From assembly GCA_040905865.1 (NCBI GenBank), contig JBBDQU010000038.1, forward strand, positions 1 to 32,997: a DNA stretch of 32,997 nt, read 5' to 3'. Origin of the DNA: Alphaproteobacteria bacterium. Its GTDB lineage: Bacteria; Pseudomonadota; Alphaproteobacteria; UBA8366; GCA-2717185. Shown here piece by piece: positions 24,533 to 32,058 of this stretch. The notes beneath the pieces are model-generated. The model was not told the origin of the DNA and made no database searches. It worked only from the letters and a program-made list of their open reading frames with translations. The translations under genes were made by a program, and so were the position numbers. The first letter of the stretch is position 1. Each line of letters begins with the position of its first letter.

Positions 24533-24881
24533 ATCGGTTTCAGGACCTCAAGTTAAAGTTTCACGGAGTGGCCAGATCCTTGCGGCTTTGTGTCTGGCTT
24601 TCTTCCTTCCGTTGCTGTTGCTGATCGCAATTCTGATCAAATGCGGATCCCCGGGGCCGGCGTTGCTGAAGCGCGACAGGGCTGACCGGGATGGCGATTC
24701 GGTTATGTATTGGGAGTTTCGCATGGTCGCCATCAACGCGCGAAACGGCGACAATACAATACGCTCCTGTCCGCCGTATACGGCGTTGGGCGCTTTTCTG
24801 GGCCGGACCCGGCTGGGGCAGATACCCGCACTTCTGAATGTATTGCGCGGTGAGGCGTCATGGGATGCATTGCTCGATTGA
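24429..24881 (+). CDS. Truncated, probably inactive sugar-transferase-like membrane protein
   Basis: A 150-residue protein resembling the N-terminal two-thirds of bacterial sugar (undecaprenyl-phosphate glycosyl-1-phosphate) transferases. It has a hydrophobic segment (ILAALCLAFFLPLLLLIAIL), then CGSPGPALLKRDRADRDG (family SPGPVFF.QERVG..G), EFRMV (family KFRSM) and LGRTRLGQIPALLNVLRGE (family RRTSLDELPQLWNVLKGE). The catalytic Asp-Glu pair of that last motif is Gly-Gln here, and the VGPRP block with the C-terminal end is missing. It is therefore likely non-catalytic, either a relic or a repurposed membrane protein. I chose ATG 24429 because GGAGG lies eight bases upstream; ATG 24519 is an alternative start closer to the family N-terminus. 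Confidence 0.65.
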   Translation: MSIASTGGRKQRPFEATPTAATFLQQRAHVMSQVKSVSGPQVKVSRSGQILAALCLAFFLPLLLLIAILIKCGSPGPALLKRDRADRDGDSVMYWEFRMVAINARNGDNTIRSCPPYTALGAFLGRTRLGQIPALLNVLRGEASWDALLD

Positions 24882-24976
24882 ATCCGATCAATATCGATCT
24901 TCGTTAAACAGTAGCAAGTATTATTCCGCCCCGCTACGGTACTTCCTGCGGCTTCGCATCGAAGAGGAACTGGCGC

Positions 24977-25288
24977 ATGACGGACGACCCCATTGACCTG
25001 GATACGCGCCGCGGCAGGAACGCCCAGAAAGCAACCGAAGACCGTCGCCAGCATCTGCGAAGGTTCAAGGACGACCAGATTGCCCTGCGACGTCAACAGG
25101 AAGAACTCGAACAGCTTCTTCTGGCCGCGCCGGCCGAATCGTGGGCGGAAGCCGCAGCCAAGGCGCAGTATCTCATTCAGCTTTACGCCGCCACAACAGA
25201 GGCACAGGAACCGCGCCGGAAACAATTGATCGCCCTGGCTCTTGCGGACCTTGACCGCTTATGCGACCTCGCCAGGGAAGATACATGA
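24977..25288 (+). CDS. Small coiled-coil protein of unknown function
   Basis: A 103-residue, strongly charged, soluble protein that I do not recognise. It starts MTDDPIDLDTRRGRNAQKAT, followed by a long predicted helix or coiled coil (EDRRQHLRRFKDDQIALRRQ, EELEQLLLAAPAESW). Further helices contain AAAKAQYLIQLYAATTEAQE and LIALALADLDRLCDL, ending acidic. GAGGAA lies upstream of the ATG. It is plus-strand, between the sugar-transferase-like gene and the ECF sigma gene. It does not look like NepR (too long, no NepR motif), although an anti-sigma or adaptor role near a sigma gene cannot be excluded from sequence alone. Confidence 0.7.
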   Translation: MTDDPIDLDTRRGRNAQKATEDRRQHLRRFKDDQIALRRQQEELEQLLLAAPAESWAEAAAKAQYLIQLYAATTEAQEPRRKQLIALALADLDRLCDLAREDT

Positions 25289-25615
25289 TCGGCATCAATG
25301 CGCCCATCGGGATTCTCCCGCCGCGAAACCGCCGCTGGTTTCACTGACAATCCGTCACGGGACGCCTGACGATACCGGCCGCAGGCATGCCCGGGGCCGC
25401 ATCGGCCATGCCGGTTCCGTTTCAATCTGGGTAGTTTCCGAGCCTGATGCCGTGGTTGGAATAATTCTAGTCTTCACCAATTCCGATGCAATTGGAAACC
25501 CTGACCGAACACGCATTGCCCAATAATCATTCCAGACTGCGGGAATTCCAGTCGGGATATGGCGATGCAAGAAAGTTCTGGAAACAGGCCATGAAATGCA
25601 GAATTGGGGCAAGCA
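25289..25615. other. Intergenic region upstream of the ECF sigma gene
   Basis: About 330 bp without a convincing gene. It contains GC-rich nested inverted repeats around 25374-25413 (ACCGGC...GCCGGT with GGCC-N5-GGCC inside), possibly ending the 24977 transcript. It also has a palindrome CCAATT-N7-AATTGG at 25477-25495 in a more AT-rich stretch that could be an operator or promoter element for the sigma gene. No exact EcfG-type promoter was found, so autoregulation by that consensus is not supported. Confidence 0.4.
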
Positions 25616-26143
25616 ATGAACGAAGTCGTACAGCATATCGAAAATCACATTCCCGCTCTACGACGATATGCGCTGGTCCTGTCGCGCGATGCGACAGACG
25701 CGGATGACCTGGTTCAGAATTGCCTCCTGCGTGCATTGAGCAAGGCGCATCTCTACAAGTGCGGCACCAACCTTCGCGCCTGGCTTCTTACAATCCTGCA
25801 CAATCTTTATATGAGCGAGGTTCGTCGCAACGCGAAATGGAAACGGCCTGCAAACCCCGAGGGCGCGCTGGAAAAGTTGTCCGTACCGGCTTCCCAGCCG
25901 TCAGCAGTCATGTTACGCGCCGTCGCTCGGGCCATGATGGCATTGCCCGATCAACAGCGGAAGATCCTGTACCGCATCGGCGTGGACGGAGAATCCTACA
26001 AGGAAGTGGCCAAACAGTTCGATCTTCCGGTAGGCACCGTCAAATCCGGTTGTTACCGGGCACGAACGACGCTGCTGTTTATCCTGAGCAAAGGCGAGGA
26101 CAGCCACACAGCGTCTGACTGTTGGCGCGACAATACACAATGA
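25616..26143 (+). CDS. ECF sigma factor, EcfG-like
   Basis: A 175-residue sigma-70-family ECF factor. Region 2 is present (DATDADDLVQNCLLRALSKA, GTNLRAWLLTILHNLYMSEV), then a short linker (EKLSVPASQPSAV), then region 4 (ALPDQQRKILYRIGVDGESYKEVA and LPVGTVKSGCYRARTTLL). The GTNLRAWLFTILHN-like segment and the overall pattern resemble EcfG/ECF26-type factors of alphaproteobacteria. EcfG directs the general stress response and recognises GGAAC-N16/17-CGTT, which occurs four times in this window. I chose ATG 25616 because GGGG lies upstream; a TTG at 25604 is in frame. The last 15 residues (EDSHTASDCWRDNTQ) are read from IS630 end sequence, so the native C-terminus was probably replaced just after region 4. 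NepR and PhyR are not in the window. Confidence 0.85.
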   Translation: MNEVVQHIENHIPALRRYALVLSRDATDADDLVQNCLLRALSKAHLYKCGTNLRAWLLTILHNLYMSEVRRNAKWKRPANPEGALEKLSVPASQPSAVMLRAVARAMMALPDQQRKILYRIGVDGESYKEVAKQFDLPVGTVKSGCYRARTTLLFILSKGEDSHTASDCWRDNTQ

Positions 26144-26622
26144 ATGGCGCATGACGGTACAATGCGCCGCTGGAAGGTTCCGCCAGGATCCTTGCTTGAG
26201 CTTGGAGAACATCTCCTCGATGGGGGTCAGGTCGGGTGAGTAGGGCGGCAGGAAGAACAGCCTGACCCGCCGCCTTGAGGCGTTCGCGCACTTGGCTTCC
26301 CCTTGTGGCTGCCGAGATTGACGACGACGATGGCGCCCGGCTCCAGCTCGGGGATCAGGCACTGCTTGACCCACGCGGTGAAGCTGTCGCCGTTGATCGG
26401 CCCGTCGAGCACGCAAGGCGCGACGATGCCGTCGTGCCACAGGCCGGCGATGAAGGTCACCGTTTTCCAGTAGCCGTGCGGTATCTTGTCGATCAACGGC
26501 TGGCCCCTGGTGTTCCAGCCATGCGTGCGCGTCATTTTGGTCTTGGCCCGGAGCCTGCCCTCGGGCTCGACCCGAGGGTCTCGTCAATGAAGACCATGCG
26601 CCTCGGGTCTATCCGCCGCTGG
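26100..26622 (-). pseudogene. IS630-family transposase, decayed catalytic half
   Basis: Minus-strand pieces in different frames read RRIDPRRMVFIDETLGSSPR, then MTRTHGWNTRGQPLIDKIPH, YWKTVTFIAGLWHDGIVAPC, LDGPINGDSFTAWVKQCLIP, VVVNLGSHKG, and after another frameshift RLFFLPPYSPDLTPIEEMFSKLKQ. This is the DDE catalytic half of an IS630 transposase. The family block VVMDNLGSHKG reads VVVNLGSHKG here, so the second catalytic Asp is lost. The N-terminal half and the end after KLKQ are missing. Two or more frameshifts make it non-functional. Its left end runs into the tail of the sigma factor gene, and its right end abuts the IS3 fragment. Confidence 0.8.
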
Positions 26623-26741
26623 CGCCAAAACCAGCGGGATCGCCTGCGCGCGAACTTCCGCCGGATATCGTGTCGATTGTGTTCCCATGATAGCTCCTTC
26701 TTCTCACAAGTCGGAACCTCCGGGAAACCCGGGGCGGTTCA
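26623..26741 (-). mobile_element. IS3-family left-end fragment with the start of orfA
   Basis: On the minus strand a terminal-repeat-like sequence TGAACCGCCCCGGGTTTCCC starts at 26741. AGGAG and an ATG follow at 26688, opening MGTQSTRYPAEVRAQAIPLV, which matches the N-terminus of IS3-group OrfA (family RYPAEVRERAVRLV). After about 22 codons similarity ends and IS630 sequence begins. It is a short insertion-sequence stub. Confidence 0.6.
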
Positions 26742-26768
26742 GTGGCCACCGGCCCGGAAGCACCCGCA

Positions 26769-26880
26769 TCATCTTTCTCCAATGATGTGGTCCTGGAAAC
26801 ATGCAAGGGTATCGGTGAGCCATGCCTGCGGGTCGACACCGTTGACCTTGGCGGTTTCGATCAGGGAATAGGCGATGGAG
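26769..26880 (-). mobile_element. IS66-family transposase C-terminal fragment
   Basis: The minus strand reads [20 protein letters not shown] then TDTLACFQDHIIGER and stop, matching the conserved C-terminus of IS66 TnpC (family AAIYSLIETAKLNGLDPEAWL). Nothing else of IS66 remains. The fragment reaches to within about 25 bp of the racemase-family start codon, so it has replaced that gene's native upstream region. Confidence 0.75.
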
Positions 26881-26904
26881 GCTGATTTGCCGAAGGGCAT
26901 CCGG

Positions 26905-27933
26905 ATGCGCAGCAGCAAGACGATACATGTGATCTCCGCGCATGCGGAAGGCGAAGTGGGCGATGTGATCGTGGGCGGGGTCGCGCCACCCCCGGGGAAT
27001 ACGGTGTGGGCGCAAAGCCGGTGGATCGCCCGCGATGGGCGGTTGCGGAACTTCATGCTCAACGAACCCCGCGGCGGCGTCTTTCGCCATGTCAATCTGC
27101 TGGTGCCGCCGAAAGACCCCGCCGCCGATGCCGCCTTCATCATCATGGAGCCCGAGGACACGCCGCCGATGTCGGGCTCCAACGCGATCTGCGTTGCGAC
27201 CGTGCTGCTCGATTCCGGGATCCTGCCTATGCAGGAGCCGGTGACCGAACTGACGCTCGAGGCGCCGGGCGGCCTGGTGAAGGTACGCGCCGAATGCGCG
27301 AACGGCAAGGCGGAGCGGATATTCGTGCAGAACCTGCCGAGCTTCGCTGCGCGGCTGGATGCGCCGCTTGAGGTCGCGGGCCTCAAGACGCTGACCGTCG
27401 ATACGGCGTTTGGCGGTGACAGTTTCGTCATCGTCGATGCCGCGGCATTCGGCCTGTCGCTCACCGCCGACGAGGCACATGACATTGCGACGCTCGGCGT
27501 GCGTATAACAAAAGCGGCCAGCGGATTGCTGGGTTTTCATCACCCGGAATATCCGGACTGGCGACATATCTCGTTCTGTCTTTTTGCGGGTCCGGTCGAC
27601 AAGGTGCCGGACGGATTGCGCGCGCGCGCCGCGGTTGCGATCCGCCCCGGCAAGGTAGACCGCTCGCCGACCGGCACCGCACTTTCGGCGCGCATGGCCG
27701 TACTTCATGCGCGCGGGCAGATGAAAGCCGGTGACCGGCTGACGGCCGTATCGCTGATCGATTCCACGTTCGACGGGCGGATACTTGGTGACGCATCAAT
27801 TGGCGGCAGACCGGCGATATTTCCGGAAATTTCAGGCCGCGGCTGGATTACCGGCGTGCATCAGCACATGCTCGATCCCGCCGATCCCTGGCCGGAGGGC
27901 TATAGGCTGGCCGATACCTGGGGCGCCAGATAG
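26905..27933 (+). CDS. Proline racemase superfamily enzyme, probably trans-3-hydroxy-L-proline dehydratase-like
   Basis: A 342-residue protein of the proline racemase/hydroxyproline epimerase superfamily ([68 protein letters not shown]). True racemases and epimerases use two Cys, in MCGHG and DRSPCGTG. Here the first is Ser90 (MSGSN) and the second Thr256 (SPTGT). Thr at the second site is characteristic of trans-3-hydroxy-L-proline dehydratases, which cannot deprotonate from both faces. I infer a dehydratase or lyase, not a racemase. I chose ATG 26905 because AAGGG lies seven bases upstream; 26875 would extend into IS66-derived sequence. The native promoter was probably lost to the IS66 scar. 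Confidence 0.85.
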   Translation: MRSSKTIHVISAHAEGEVGDVIVGGVAPPPGNTVWAQSRWIARDGRLRNFMLNEPRGGVFRHVNLLVPPKDPAADAAFIIMEPEDTPPMSGSNAICVATVLLDSGILPMQEPVTELTLEAPGGLVKVRAECANGKAERIFVQNLPSFAARLDAPLEVAGLKTLTVDTAFGGDSFVIVDAAAFGLSLTADEAHDIATLGVRITKAASGLLGFHHPEYPDWRHISFCLFAGPVDKVPDGLRARAAVAIRPGKVDRSPTGTALSARMAVLHARGQMKAGDRLTAVSLIDSTFDGRILGDASIGGRPAIFPEISGRGWITGVHQHMLDPADPWPEGYRLADTWGAR

Positions 27934-28003
27934 CCGCCCGCGGGCTGCGCATAAACAGGCATCCGCGAATACATGGCCGCCTGTTTCATAATAATTCGTA
28001 CTC

Positions 28004-28201
28004 TCAGCGCAACGCACGGCCTGCGCTGCGCGGGCCCGCAACCAGCCAGATGAGAAGTCCGACAACAGGCAGAACGATAATCAGGACAATCCACAAAACC
28101 TTGCCGCCGGTTGACGCACCGCTCTGGACAACGTGTACGATCGCAAAAATATCAGCAATCAGGATAATAAGTCCCAATAATCCGCCAACTTCTATACCCA
28201 T
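28004..28201 (-). CDS. Small two-helix membrane protein of the PLDc_N type
   Basis: A 65-residue protein with two membrane helices (GLLGLIILIADIFAIVHVV and KVLWIVLIIVLPVVGLLIWL) and a basic C-terminal tail (AGPRSAGRALR). The pattern, with KVLWIxLIxxLPVxGLLIWxxxG in the second helix, matches the phospholipase D nuclease N-terminal (PLDc_N) domain found alone in many small stress-induced membrane proteins. No catalytic domain follows, so it is not an enzyme. I chose ATG 28201 because AGGAG lies upstream; the longer frame to 28237 lacks one. An exact EcfG promoter lies 75 bp upstream. Confidence 0.85.
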   Translation of the reverse strand: MGIEVGGLLGLIILIADIFAIVHVVQSGASTGGKVLWIVLIIVLPVVGLLIWLVAGPRSAGRALR

Positions 28202-28275
28202 ATTTGCGCTCCTGAAGTGAAAAACGCCACGCGTCATCGGAGACCAATGCTGCCGTCCGGCACGTCTGCTTCAAT

Positions 28276-28300
28276 AACGCGCGCGGTGGCGACTGGTTCC
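28276..28300 (-). promoter_or_regulatory. EcfG-type general stress promoter of the PLDc_N gene
   Basis: On the minus strand GGAAC (28300-28296), a 16-base spacer and CGTT (28279-28276) match the EcfG consensus exactly. The predicted transcript start is near 28269, leaving a leader of about 67 bases. Confidence 0.8.
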
Positions 28301-28360
28301 CTGCGCGAGGCGGAGTCGGGATTCGGTATCGTCGATGTCGACGTGAACGGCATCGCGTCG

Positions 28361-29338
28361 TCAGTCGATGAGTTCCAGTTCCACGAGTATCGGAAAGTGG
28401 TCCGAGCCGATCGCCTGCAGGCGCTCAATGTGGACCAGCGCGAAATGTTCGCTGTGGAAGACATGGTCGAGCGGCCAGCGCATGAACGGTATGCGGGCGT
28501 GAAAGCTGTTGTACAGGCCGCGGCCGCGTCGCGGATCCAGCAGCTCGCTCGACTTGCGAAAGGCGCGCGTCGTTCGTGACCAGGCGACATCATTAAGGTC
28601 CCCGATAACGATAATCGGCGCATTGATCTCCGCACAGGCTTTCGCAACGATGGACAATTCCTGGTCCCGTTCCGTCGACTCTTCATTTTCCGTTGGGCTG
28701 GGCGGTGCGGGGTGAAGACAGAACAGATGAACCCGGTGTCCCGATTGCAAAACGACCAGCGCCTGTATCGAAGGCACATCGGGTTCGACCAGAAAGCGGA
28801 TTTGCGATTGTTCGATGGGGAGCCGTGAAAACAGGTGCATCCCGTATGTGTTTTCTTGCGCGTAGCGAAACCCGTGCGGTCTAACCTTCGATATCGGCGC
28901 CAGCTGTTCTTCCCACCAGCGGTTGGATTCCAGCGTGAGTACGATATCGGGATTCTGACGGCAAATAATGGCGAGCAGAGCCGGCGAATTGCGGTTCGTC
29001 ATTTCGACATTTGAAATCAGCATACGCAGACGCCGGGCCGGACAGTTACCGGTAATTCTGGGCACCTCGGTGCGCCAGAGCGGCGTATAAGGCACGATTC
29101 GGACTCCATGCCACACGAGACAGATTGCTGAAATGGCGACCAGCGCCATTGCTGGCGGCTGCGACAGGTCGAGCCAGACAAATTCGAGGCAAATCAGGAA
29201 CAGCGCTGCCGTTGCCAATTGCAGCCTGGGAAAGTCCCAAATTCGAACCCACCACTTCCGGTTCCGCGAGAACGGCGCCAGTGTCAGCAGGACAAGCGGG
29301 GCAGTTACGGCAGCGAACGCCCATTGATAAAATGACAT
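28361..29338 (-). CDS. Membrane-anchored endonuclease/exonuclease/phosphatase (EEP) family protein
   Basis: A 325-residue protein. The N-terminal 80 residues hold three membrane helices (about 6-21, 40-57, 62-79). The C-terminal part is an EEP-fold metal-dependent hydrolase with Asn110 (LISNVEM), Glu137 (LTLESNRWW), His209 (FCLHPAPP), Asp247 and Asn249 (GDLNDVAW) and the final Asp313-His314 (GSDHFPI). These are the usual Mg2+ and catalytic residues, so it should be active on a phosphodiester or phosphomonoester outside or at the membrane. The substrate (nucleic acid, sphingolipid-like or inositol phosphate) cannot be told. ATG 29338 fits the first helix; upstream codons to 29425 would overlap the AI-2E gene. 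It follows the AI-2E gene by 83 bp on the same strand and may share its transcript. Confidence 0.8.
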   Translation of the reverse strand: MSFYQWAFAAVTAPLVLLTLAPFSRNRKWWVRIWDFPRLQLATAALFLICLEFVWLDLSQPPAMALVAISAICLVWHGVRIVPYTPLWRTEVPRITGNCPARRLRMLISNVEMTNRNSPALLAIICRQNPDIVLTLESNRWWEEQLAPISKVRPHGFRYAQENTYGMHLFSRLPIEQSQIRFLVEPDVPSIQALVVLQSGHRVHLFCLHPAPPSPTENEESTERDQELSIVAKACAEINAPIIVIGDLNDVAWSRTTRAFRKSSELLDPRRGRGLYNSFHARIPFMRWPLDHVFHSEHFALVHIERLQAIGSDHFPILVELELID

Positions 29339-29421
29339 TGGTATCTTTTCTGACCTTCTTGTGATCCCGTCGACCCTGTGATGCCGTAGCCCACTCCACC
29401 GCGACACTTCTGCTAGCGGCG

Positions 29422-30594
29422 TCAAGTCGGCCGGGCAAGGGGGGCCCTTTCTTCATATTCCGGCTCCGGTCTGTCTTTCTTGCGATCGCGCATGATCACT
29501 ATGAGATGCCGGGCAACTGTCGTCAGGACAACCAGGATGGGCACGGCAAGCAGCGCGCCCGCCATCCCCCAGACCCAGGTCCAAAGCAGCATCGAAAGAA
29601 AAATGGCTATCGGGCTGACGGTGAGGTGGCGCCCCACCACCGCGGGCGTAATGAAATAGCCTTCGACGATAGTCAACCCGCCATATAGCGCCGGCGGCGC
29701 CACGAAGTGCCACCAGTGATCGAAGGTCAGGAGGGAAACCATTGCGATGCATCCAAAGACAATCAGCGGGCCGACAAACGGCATGAAGCCAAATACCGTT
29801 GCCATGCATCCCCACAGGATCGGGTTCGGCATGTTGAGGAAATACATTCCCAGCGTCGTCACGACGCCCAGGGAAACATAAATGGCGGCGCTGATCTGCA
29901 GGAACCGGGTTATCGTTCGCTGAACGGATTCGAATATTTCCTCGACAGATTCGCGGTGTTTGCGCAGGGGCAGATTTCGAATGACGTTTCTGGTTTTTTC
30001 GTTGTCCTGGGCCAGGAAAAAAAATGTCAGGGCGAATACGATGAGGACCTGAACAACGGTAAGCCATGTCGTCTCGAATATCCGGCTGAGCAGCGACCGC
30101 TCCTTGACCGTGACTTCTGGTTTTTCGGTGGAGGCCGTGTCTCCGTCTGCCAGATCCTGAATCTTTTCCGTGGCGACCTTGGCCTGCTCAATCGAGCGCG
30201 TGACCGGCCAGAGCTTGGCTTCAAGTTCGCGCTGTATGCTTGGAAGCCGTTGCAGCCATTGCTCGGCCGGCGTCGACAGTTGCGCCATTGCCCCGGTAAG
30301 AAGCGAGAACAGCCCGATCACGACGACCAGCGCGGCGATCGCCCGGGGAATGCCGAGGCGTTTCATGGCTTGCACCAGAGGGTGCATCATAATACTCAGA
30401 AAAATGGCGAAAAGAATTGGCAGAAACAGGCCGGCGGCGAAATAGGCTGTATACAGGAATGCAAGGAGCGCCATGCCGGTTATGGAAACAGGCGTTGTAC
30501 CGCGCAACACATCCATAACTTCCGCGACGGAAAGACCATCCGGCACAGGATCTTTCCGTGCGGTGTCCGCATCGCTGGCGTCATCGTCGTGCAT
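29422..30594 (-). CDS. AI-2E (PerM/YdiK) family transporter
   Basis: A 390-residue polytopic inner-membrane protein of the AI-2E family. It has the N-terminal pair of helices (ALLAFLYTAYFAAGLFLPILFAIFLSIMM with HPLVQAMKRLGIPRAIAAL). A soluble segment (about 105-175, including a long helix TRSIEQAKVATEKIQDL) follows. The conserved C-terminal core reads LRKHRESVEEIFESVQRTI, ISAAIYVSLG, LWGCMATVFGFMPFVGPLI and EGYFITPAVVGRHLTVSPIAIF. Members export quorum signals or act as Na+/H+ antiporters; many have no known substrate, so the name should not be read as AI-2 export. An exact EcfG promoter ends 26 bp upstream of the ATG, placing it in the stress regulon. Confidence 0.9.
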   Translation of the reverse strand: MHDDDASDADTARKDPVPDGLSVAEVMDVLRGTTPVSITGMALLAFLYTAYFAAGLFLPILFAIFLSIMMHPLVQAMKRLGIPRAIAALVVVIGLFSLLTGAMAQLSTPAEQWLQRLPSIQRELEAKLWPVTRSIEQAKVATEKIQDLADGDTASTEKPEVTVKERSLLSRIFETTWLTVVQVLIVFALTFFFLAQDNEKTRNVIRNLPLRKHRESVEEIFESVQRTITRFLQISAAIYVSLGVVTTLGMYFLNMPNPILWGCMATVFGFMPFVGPLIVFGCIAMVSLLTFDHWWHFVAPPALYGGLTIVEGYFITPAVVGRHLTVSPIAIFLSMLLWTWVWGMAGALLAVPILVVLTTVARHLIVIMRDRKKDRPEPEYEERAPLARPT

Positions 30595-30619
30595 GCTGGC
30601 CCCATGAAAGCAGCGTAGT

Positions 30620-30644
30620 AACGCTACCGGAGAGATTGGGTTCC
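30620..30644 (-). promoter_or_regulatory. EcfG-type general stress promoter of the AI-2E transporter gene
   Basis: On the minus strand GGAAC (30644-30640), a 16-base spacer and CGTT (30623-30620) match the EcfG consensus exactly. The transcript would start near 30613, with a leader of about 19 bases that includes GGGG as ribosome-binding site. It lies in the 69-bp gap between the MscS gene and the transporter gene. Confidence 0.8.
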
Positions 30645-30663
30645 CGGATTTCGATGCGGCGGC

Positions 30664-32037
30664 CTATTCCCGCGGCGCGTCCGGGGTGAGCAGATCGCCT
30701 TCCGGCATTTCGGCGCGCTCCTGAGCCACCTCGCGTTCGACATGGGTATTGCGGGAAAGGTCGACTTCGCTGTCGTCTGCGGCGGATAGCGGCTGAGCTT
30801 TCGCTGCCGCGGCGCGCCCGGCCGGAATTTCGCCGGTTTCCATGATCTTCAAACGGTAGATCGGTTCGGGCAAATCGAAATCCGCGGCTTCAAAGGCGCC
30901 CTTGACCCGCCGGATGGCTTCGCCGCGAACTTTCGGCAGGGAGAATTCCCGTTGGTCGATCCAGCCGACCACTTTCAGAACGACGTTGGAATCGCCCAGT
31001 GCGTCGACCCAGGTATCGGGTTCCGGGTCGCGCAGCACGCTGGCCATCGAACGCAGTGTGTCCTGGGCAAGCCTGCGCGCCGCGACGATGTCCACATCGA
31101 CGCCGATACCGATATCGAATTCGAAGCGCCGCTCCGGATTCCGGGAAAAGTTCACGACGGCGCTTTTGAAGACCTCGGCATTGGGGACCCGCACATGGTT
31201 ACCATCCAGGGTCATCAGGATCGTGGCCCGGGACGTCAGACGGATCACATGGCCTTCATACGCCAGAACCCGGATGTGATCGAATGGCGAAAAGGGTTGC
31301 CGCAGGCTGAGCAGCAGGCCGGCGACATAATTCTCGATCGTCTCCTTGAGGGCAAAGCCCAGAACGATTCCGGTAATGCCGGCCGCGCCAAGAACGGCGC
31401 CGATCAGCGACGTGGCGTCCAGAACTTCCAGAGCAAGTATCAGTCCGACGATCACGATGACCCCGCGGATGGACTGGGCCAGCAACTGTCTCTGAAACGG
31501 GTTCGTCGTCAGACGATTGAGGGCCTGGATCCGTCGGTACGCGAATTTTGACAGCGCCAGAAAGATGAAAAATATTGCTGCCGCAATGATGAACAGCGGT
31601 ATCGATACCAGCAGGCCATTCAGACGTTGCTGAAGGCGATCGTATATGGCCGTACCGCGATCCCGGAGTTCGCGGGAGAGGGCAATATCGTTTCTGATGC
31701 CGTTGATGTTGCCGAATTGTGAGGCGACGGCTTCAGCTTCCCGTCTGTCGACCGCCGACGCGACTTCCCCGCCAAGGGTAACAACTCCGGATTGAACGTC
31801 GACGGTTACATGCTCGAACTTCCGGAAGGTTTGCAGGATGCCGGCGATTGTCTTTTGTGTTGCGGAATCGGACTCAACGGCGTGCTGACCTATCGCCGGC
31901 GCCCCCGTTCCCGCGGCATCGTTTGCGGCTGGTTGAGCCAGTGAAGCGAACGTACCGGTAAAAATCAGAAATGCGCCCACGAGGACTGAAAACAGCGTGC
32001 CTGAACAGCGCGTGACGGTCCGCGACAGAGCCGACAT
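30664..32037 (-). CDS. MscS-family mechanosensitive channel with N-terminal BON domain
   Basis: A 457-residue protein. A signal peptide (about 1-35) is followed by a BON domain at about 60-120 (VTVDVQSGVVTLGGEVASAV, GINGIRNDIALSR-like), which in other proteins binds membranes or lipids in the periplasm. Three membrane helices follow (about 143-163, 189-207, 212-245); the last is the MscS pore helix (GAAGITGIVLGFALKETIEN) and leads into the beta domain (FSPFDHIRVLAYEGHVIRLT, VRVPNAEVFKSAVVNFSR). The C-terminal tail (about 405-457) is polar and acidic. The channel should open under membrane tension on osmotic downshift. The gene starts 21 bp after the YqjE-like stop and is probably in the YqjD-YqjE transcript driven by the EcfG promoter at 32910. 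Confidence 0.88.
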   Translation of the reverse strand: MSALSRTVTRCSGTLFSVLVGAFLIFTGTFASLAQPAANDAAGTGAPAIGQHAVESDSATQKTIAGILQTFRKFEHVTVDVQSGVVTLGGEVASAVDRREAEAVASQFGNINGIRNDIALSRELRDRGTAIYDRLQQRLNGLLVSIPLFIIAAAIFFIFLALSKFAYRRIQALNRLTTNPFQRQLLAQSIRGVIVIVGLILALEVLDATSLIGAVLGAAGITGIVLGFALKETIENYVAGLLLSLRQPFSPFDHIRVLAYEGHVIRLTSRATILMTLDGNHVRVPNAEVFKSAVVNFSRNPERRFEFDIGIGVDVDIVAARRLAQDTLRSMASVLRDPEPDTWVDALGDSNVVLKVVGWIDQREFSLPKVRGEAIRRVKGAFEAADFDLPEPIYRLKIMETGEIPAGRAAAAKAQPLSAADDSEVDLSRNTHVEREVAQERAEMPEGDLLTPDAPRE

Positions 32038-32058
32038 CCTATCCGGTTCCGGGCGGGG

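Noticed and set aside
24126-24881. Long start for the sugar-transferase-like gene
   Set aside because: The first 100 codons are compositionally odd, and a strong GGAGG-ATG occurs at 24429.
24977-25288. The 103-residue protein as the anti-sigma factor NepR
   Set aside because: It is too long and lacks a NepR-like motif; only its location near the sigma gene suggests it.
15370-26622. The two IS630 fragments as halves of one element split by an 11-kb insertion
   Set aside because: Both are on the minus strand, but the N-terminal half is at the lower coordinate; a simple insertion would leave it at the higher coordinate.
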